Origin: Parvicella sp041583015
GTDB taxonomy: Bacteria > Bacteroidota > Bacteroidia > Flavobacteriales_D > Parvicellaceae
Reading direction: 5' to 3'
NCBI GenBank assembly: GCA_041583015.1
Contig: JBFHGR010000036.1
Location: 1 to 29,150 of the forward strand
DNA: 29,150 nucleotides
A program made the position numbers and the translations under genes. The first letter of the stretch is position 1. Every line of letters starts with the position of its first letter. Below are positions 25,378 through 29,150 of the stretch, one piece after another. The notes beneath the pieces are model-generated. The model worked only from the letters and a program-made list of their open reading frames with translations. It had not been told where the DNA came from and made no database searches.

Positions 25378-26313
25378 TTAAAAATATCGCGGTGAAAGCA
25401 TATTGTTTTTAAAAACATCTATGTCAAATCCAATGAATATTTCATGCGATCCTCCTTGGGTTGTGCTTAGATTGTTGAAATAATAGTCATATGAATATCC
25501 TACTCTAAATTTTGGTGTTACAAAATAGTCAGCCAAAAAGATTAATGCTCCGGCTGTTCTATATGTCACTCCTGCCCATATTTTTCTCTTAATTAAAAAA
25601 CTAGCATTCACATCCGCAAATTGTGAGACAGTAGAAGCTCTTCCAAGTATAGAAGCTTTTAATACCAAGTTTTTGTTAAGTTCAAATGCCCTTCCGTAAA
25701 AAGCGGATAAATGTAACGCTAAGTCCATAACAGTACTAGTAGCAGATATTGTTGGAGTAGCAAGGTGTGCTAGTTCTAGCCCAGCAAATTGTAATTTATC
25801 TTTGTAGTAAGTTCCAAAATCTACATCTGCAATCATACCAGATTGTTTTCCTTGACCTATGACCACGTCTTGAACATCTTTGTAACTTAATTGCTCCCAA
25901 TTATAAGTGTAGTTGATAATTCCGGCACGAAGCCCAAGTCCTATCTTCCCTTTCCCTAATTTGAAATGGTATGCATAACTAGTATTAAAACCATTCATTT
26001 GTCGAGGTCCAATTACATCATTGAAAATCTGCAAGCCAACACCAATCTTTAACTTTGTTATTGGGGCGTGTACAGATAATACTTGTGTGCTTGGGGCGCC
26101 TTCAAATCCTACCCACTGAGATCTATGAGAAAGCGAGGCAGATAGAACGTCCTTATTACCAGTGTATGCAGGATTGATATTAAACAAATTGAACATGTAC
26201 TGGCTGTTGAGGAAATCTTGCTGGGCAAAACTTGTATTGGTGAGCCCCAACAGGAGAACTGTTAGCGCAGTTACACTTGTAAAATATTGATATATTTTAT
26301 TGACAATGATCAT
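25378..26313 (-). CDS. PorP/SprF family T9SS outer-membrane protein
   Basis: A 311-residue protein with signal peptide (about 1-30, SFAQQ) and the family opening QDFLNSQYMFNLFNINPAYT, then SLSHRSQWVGFEGAPSTQVL, a hallmark of PorP/SprF. The remainder has barrel strands (GVGLQIF, GLGLRAGIINYTYNWEQLSY, FRVGYSYDYYFNNL) and ends SPRYF. In Flavobacterium, SprF is needed for secretion of SprB, a type B-tailed adhesin. The start overlaps the type B tail gene by 4 nt (ATGA), and the PorE-like gene follows after 1 nt. This strongly suggests it serves the adjacent type B protein. Confidence 0.92.
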   Translation of the reverse strand: MIIVNKIYQYFTSVTALTVLLLGLTNTSFAQQDFLNSQYMFNLFNINPAYTGNKDVLSASLSHRSQWVGFEGAPSTQVLSVHAPITKLKIGVGLQIFNDVIGPRQMNGFNTSYAYHFKLGKGKIGLGLRAGIINYTYNWEQLSYKDVQDVVIGQGKQSGMIADVDFGTYYKDKLQFAGLELAHLATPTISATSTVMDLALHLSAFYGRAFELNKNLVLKASILGRASTVSQFADVNASFLIKRKIWAGVTYRTAGALIFLADYFVTPKFRVGYSYDYYFNNLSTTQGGSHEIFIGFDIDVFKNNMLSPRYF

Positions 26314-27047
26314 TTTGTAATTTCTATATATCCTTTGGTTACAAAATCAGCAGATTGAAAAATATAAAAATAAGTTCCATTTAGCATTTCCTTTCCTTTG
26401 GTATTTAATCCTTCCCATCTAATATCGTTATTATTATAACCATTAGATTGCCACATTAAAACTCCCCAGCGATCAAATATTTGGACAGTATTGTCTGGGT
26501 AGGCTTCTACTTTTTCAATGTGCCAATATTCATTAACGCCATCGCCATTTGGAGAGAAAGCGTTGTAGAATGAAATGTCGCAATCAGTGCCATTTATTCC
26601 AATTGTTATGGTTTCTGATAGCGAGCATCCATCACTGGAAAAAATATCAAGAATATAACTTTGTGATTTTATAGAGTCAATTAAAAAGGAGTTTTGTTCA
26701 ATTCCATCCAAAAGTATAGTATATGTGCTGTCACAACCTGAAATACTGTCAATAATAATACTTCCATCATAAAGACCATAGCAAGAAGCATCTACAGTAG
26801 AGTAGTAAACACTTAAAAGATTATTGGAAACTATACTCGATGGTTGGTGGAAACCTTGGGTAATTATATTTCCATTTGTTCCATTGGAAGTTAGGATGAT
26901 GGCTTCTCCTACCGTATATTGAATAGAGTTTCCGCTTGTAGCAATAACTGAATTTCCTTGTGCTCCTATTACACTAGGAGAAAGGGTGTTTTGCGTTAAG
27001 CCTACAAATGCTATAGACAAGGACAATATGGTAATGATAAACTTCAT
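26310..27047 (-). CDS. Short T9SS type B sorting-tail protein with SprB-like repeat
   Basis: A 245-residue secreted protein. Signal peptide about 1-19 (FVGLTQ), then a conserved Bacteroidota opening (SIQYTVGEAII...ITQGFHQP, 41-69), one SprB-type repeat (DASCYGLYDGSIIIDSISG, about 86-104, into STYTILLDG), and a type B (gliding-motility-associated) C-terminal domain about 158-245: FYNAFSPNGDGVNEYW, IFDRWGVLMW, WEGLNTKGKEMLNGTYFY, KGYIEITK. Type B tails send proteins through T9SS with a PorP/SprF partner and keep them at the cell surface. The protein is mostly tail, so it may act as an anchor or cap for the giant protein encoded just upstream, whose stop overlaps this start (TAATG). Confidence 0.92.
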   Translation of the reverse strand: MKFIITILSLSIAFVGLTQNTLSPSVIGAQGNSVIATSGNSIQYTVGEAIILTSNGTNGNIITQGFHQPSSIVSNNLLSVYYSTVDASCYGLYDGSIIIDSISGCDSTYTILLDGIEQNSFLIDSIKSQSYILDIFSSDGCSLSETITIGINGTDCDISFYNAFSPNGDGVNEYWHIEKVEAYPDNTVQIFDRWGVLMWQSNGYNNNDIRWEGLNTKGKEMLNGTYFYIFQSADFVTKGYIEITK

Positions 27048-29150
27048 TAATTATTACTTCGGCTTATTTCCATCCAAGAACTTCCATTCCAAATAAGCAT
27101 AATTGTATCCCAATATCCTAGCGAAAGAATTCCTGCTAACTTAGTGTTTGACCCTGAATAGTCTTGTATAGTGATAGTGTTAACTCCTGCATTTTCCAGT
27201 ATTAAAATTTGCCCAGTTCCTGATCCACTTGAAATTGGTGTAGTGCTGCTAAGTGTTATTGCTGATCCTCCAGCATTTAGTCTGATGTATGAGTTTTTAT
27301 TTGTCGTTAAATCAATCGTGCCACCATCACTAGGAACAACTAATCCAGATTTAGGTTGAATTCTTACTGTACCATTTACGTCTAGTTTTGCTAGCGGATT
27401 GGTTGTTCCAATTCCTACATTATCTGAGGTGTTATAAATTACTCCTGAGCCTTCAGTCCAGTCTGTATCTGCAATGGAACTCGGATCTGTCCAAATCATA
27501 GTCCCATTAGCATTAGAAACGGGAATGTAGCCCGCTATTGCTCCTGACCTCATGGTGATTTGTCCGTTTACATCAAGTTCACTGTGTGGAGTGGTGAAAT
27601 TTCCTATTCCAATTTCGCCAGTACTGAATATTTGAAATCTATTGTATGCGTTAATGTTGACTGATGAATTAGAAATTTTAAAAGTCCCATTGGTATTGTC
27701 AATTCCAATCATGTAACCTTGTGTTGATACGCTATTAGTGAATGCAATAGATGTAGATGAATTAGTTCCTGTCCCTAGATTTGTAATTGTTTGTTGCGCT
27801 CCAGCCGCATTTATTGTTTCGTTTATGTGTAATTTGGTGCTTGGAGTTGTAGTTCCAATTCCTACATCGTCCGATATAACTGATGGATAGATTCTCCCCG
27901 AAGTGTTGGACCAAATAGAACTTAATGATGTAGGGTCTGTCCAAGTCATAGTTCCATTAGCATCGGAAACAGGGATGTAGCCTGCGGTTGCTCCTGACCT
28001 CATGGTGATTAGTCCGTTTACATCTAAAGTAGTAATTGGTGCAGTGTTGGAGTTTATACTAATTCGGTTGTTGTCTGCTATAGCTAGTGCAGGAACGGTG
28101 GGATTACTTGCAGTTATAAACTTAAATCCTCCGGTTCCATTGGATACTTGGAATTGTGCTGCACCACTGCCAGTAGTAACGATTCCTATGTTTACATTTG
28201 AATTTGTGCCTGTTGTAGTAAGTTTCAATAAATTAAATGAAGGGGATGAGATGTCTAATTTTGAAGAAGGAGTAGAGGTCCCAATTCCAATGTTGTCTAC
28301 AGTGTTATATGTTACTCCAGTGCCTTGTGCCCAGTCAGTATCACCAGATCCAGCCAATGTGAAATTTGGATAAGTACCTGAGACAGAAATTCCTGAAGTT
28401 CCCGTAATTGATACAGTTTGATCTGCGATTGAACTGAGATCGACAGTTTGTGTGGTCATACCATCATTCTCTAATGATAATTCAAGTGTATTAGAACTGA
28501 GTTGAAATACATCTATAGTTTGTTCATCTGTATTTGTAGTTGATGGAAGGGTTATCGAATTTCCCCCAGGTCCAGAAATAGTTAAAGTGTCAGCGTCAAT
28601 GGATAGTGTTTGAATTTCATTGGTTGTACTTCCATCTGCTTCGGATGTAATGAATCCACTATCGTTAGTTAAGTCACTGGTGTTAGTGGGAATAGTAGGT
28701 TTATTAGTGAGGTTGGTGTAATCACCATCAAAACCAGACAGCGGACTGCTGGAGGTTCCATCACCTGTCAGTGTAGCGTCAGAAATAACAACTTGTGCCC
28801 CCCAAGTGTCTGCACCAGAACCTGGGTTTTGTGCTTCCCAAGCACCAGTAGTATTATTCCAGGTAAGAATTTGACCATCAGCTGGCGTATTTGAAGATAT
28901 ATTGGTACCTGTACCAGAAGAAATGTTCAAAGCATTTCCAGAAATACTCAAGTTTTGAATTTCATTGGTTGTACTTCCATCTGCTTCGGATGTAATGAAT
29001 CCGCTATCGTTAGTTAAGTCACTGGTGTTGGTGGGAATAGTAGGTTTATTAGTGAGGTTGGTGTAATCACCATCAAAACCAGACAGCGGACTGCTGGAGG
29101 TTCCATCACCTGTCAGTGTAGCGTCAGAAATAACAACTTGTGCCCCCCAA
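27047..29150 (-). CDS. Giant repeat surface/tail-fibre-like protein, N-terminus outside window
   Basis: The frame is open from the window edge to TAA at 27047-27049: about 700 residues, N-terminus missing. A TTG at 28951 is internal and not the start. The product is repeat-rich: YTNLTNKPTIPTNTSDLTND segments as in phage tail fibres and Bacteroidota adhesins, then DNIGIGTSTPSSKLDIS, DVGIGTTTPSTKLHI and DNVGIGTTNPLAKLDVNG head-type repeats alternating with ITMRSGA...GYIPVSDANGTMTWTDP units. The C-terminus ends in a Gly/Thr-rich strand region closing NGSSWMEISRSNN. No T9SS tail and no S74 intramolecular chaperone are present. It is the first in-window gene of the module and is coupled by a 1-nt overlap to the type B tail gene. 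It probably forms a surface fibre; export route unproven. Confidence 0.72.
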   Translation of the reverse strand, partial: WGAQVVISDATLTGDGTSSSPLSGFDGDYTNLTNKPTIPTNTSDLTNDSGFITSEADGSTTNEIQNLSISGNALNISSGTGTNISSNTPADGQILTWNNTTGAWEAQNPGSGADTWGAQVVISDATLTGDGTSSSPLSGFDGDYTNLTNKPTIPTNTSDLTNDSGFITSEADGSTTNEIQTLSIDADTLTISGPGGNSITLPSTTNTDEQTIDVFQLSSNTLELSLENDGMTTQTVDLSSIADQTVSITGTSGISVSGTYPNFTLAGSGDTDWAQGTGVTYNTVDNIGIGTSTPSSKLDISSPSFNLLKLTTTGTNSNVNIGIVTTGSGAAQFQVSNGTGGFKFITASNPTVPALAIADNNRISINSNTAPITTLDVNGLITMRSGATAGYIPVSDANGTMTWTDPTSLSSIWSNTSGRIYPSVISDDVGIGTTTPSTKLHINETINAAGAQQTITNLGTGTNSSTSIAFTNSVSTQGYMIGIDNTNGTFKISNSSVNINAYNRFQIFSTGEIGIGNFTTPHSELDVNGQITMRSGAIAGYIPVSNANGTMIWTDPSSIADTDWTEGSGVIYNTSDNVGIGTTNPLAKLDVNGTVRIQPKSGLVVPSDGGTIDLTTNKNSYIRLNAGGSAITLSSTTPISSGSGTGQILILENAGVNTITIQDYSGSNTKLAGILSLGYWDTIMLIWNGSSWMEISRSNN
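27470..28040 (-). repeat. Diverged internal repeat, 450-nt offset
   Basis: A segment at about 27470-27590 recurs at about 27920-28040 with an offset of 450 nt (150 codons). Both encode an ITMRSGA...GYIPVS.ANGTM.WTDP unit. The copies share a run around GCTCCTGACCTCATGGTGAT but differ at several sites, so they are older than the 345-nt repeat. Confidence 0.8.
28610..29150 (-). repeat. Near-identical long tandem repeat, 345-nt period
   Basis: Bases 28610-28805 recur at 28955-29150 with two differences in 196 (A/G at both). The offset is 345 nt, exactly 115 codons, so the frame is kept. The matched part covers the ISDATLTGDGTSSSPLSGFD, YTNLTNKPTIPTNTSDLTND and GFITSEADGSTTNEIQ segments. The copy continues off the edge, so the number of units is unknown. 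Such identity suggests recent duplication or gene conversion. Confidence 0.92.

Noticed and set aside
28002..28373. 123-residue plus-strand frame in the fibre gene
   Set aside because: It lies opposite repeat-coding sequence and is a by-product of its regular composition.
27047..29150. Prophage tail-fibre origin of the repeat protein
   Set aside because: The tail-fibre-like motif alone suggests it, but no phage genes are present and the neighbours are T9SS parts.

Overview
The window is from an AT-rich member of the Bacteroidota, most likely a marine or freshwater Flavobacteriales relative; the family cannot be fixed from the sequence alone. The support is two enzymes with type A sorting tails for the type IX secretion system (T9SS), a type B (gliding-motility-associated) tail, a PorP/SprF protein, a PorE-like TPR/propeller/OmpA protein, Reg_prop/Y_Y_Y sensor architecture, and -7 boxes of the Bacteroidota form TAnnTTTG. 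Genes are packed tightly, often with 1-4 nt stop/start overlaps. The largest gap is about 165 nt. I saw no rRNA, tRNA, CRISPR array or insertion sequence.

Layout, left to right. (1) 1-682, minus: 3'-truncated outer-membrane barrel gene. (2) 783-7802, minus: a two-gene operon, N-acetylmuramoyl-L-alanine amidase then GH18 glycosidase. Both carry the same ~750-residue C-terminal chassis (CUB-like, jelly-roll, Fn3-like, two PKD, type A tail). They look like a secreted pair aimed at cell walls or chitin-like glycans. (3) 7924-17307, minus: a run of ten closely spaced genes, namely PD40/PKD protein, unknown secreted protein, a Reg_prop/Y_Y_Y membrane sensor ending in a PP2C (SpoIIE-type) phosphatase, an acidic small protein, chorismate synthase aroC, a hotdog thioesterase-like protein, a lipoprotein, a YceI-like protein and an outer-membrane barrel. 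(4) 17474-21107, plus: a DUF4197 lipoprotein with its own terminator, a uridine phosphorylase-like/SirB1-like pair, and a SiaB-like kinase/SiaC-like phosphoprotein pair. (5) 21109-23040, minus: HMG-CoA lyase, a small membrane protein and a barrel protein, meeting siaC tail to tail with a 1-nt gap. (6) 23100-29150, minus: a four-gene, translationally coupled T9SS surface module: a giant repeat fibre-like protein (open at the window edge), a short type B tail protein, PorP/SprF and a PorE-like OmpA protein.

The most notable points are region 6, a surface-fibre export and anchoring cassette with a near-identical 345-nt-period repeat; region 2, two different catalytic heads on one chassis; and the SiaB/SiaC partner-switch pair lying near a PP2C phosphatase with no diguanylate cyclase in view.
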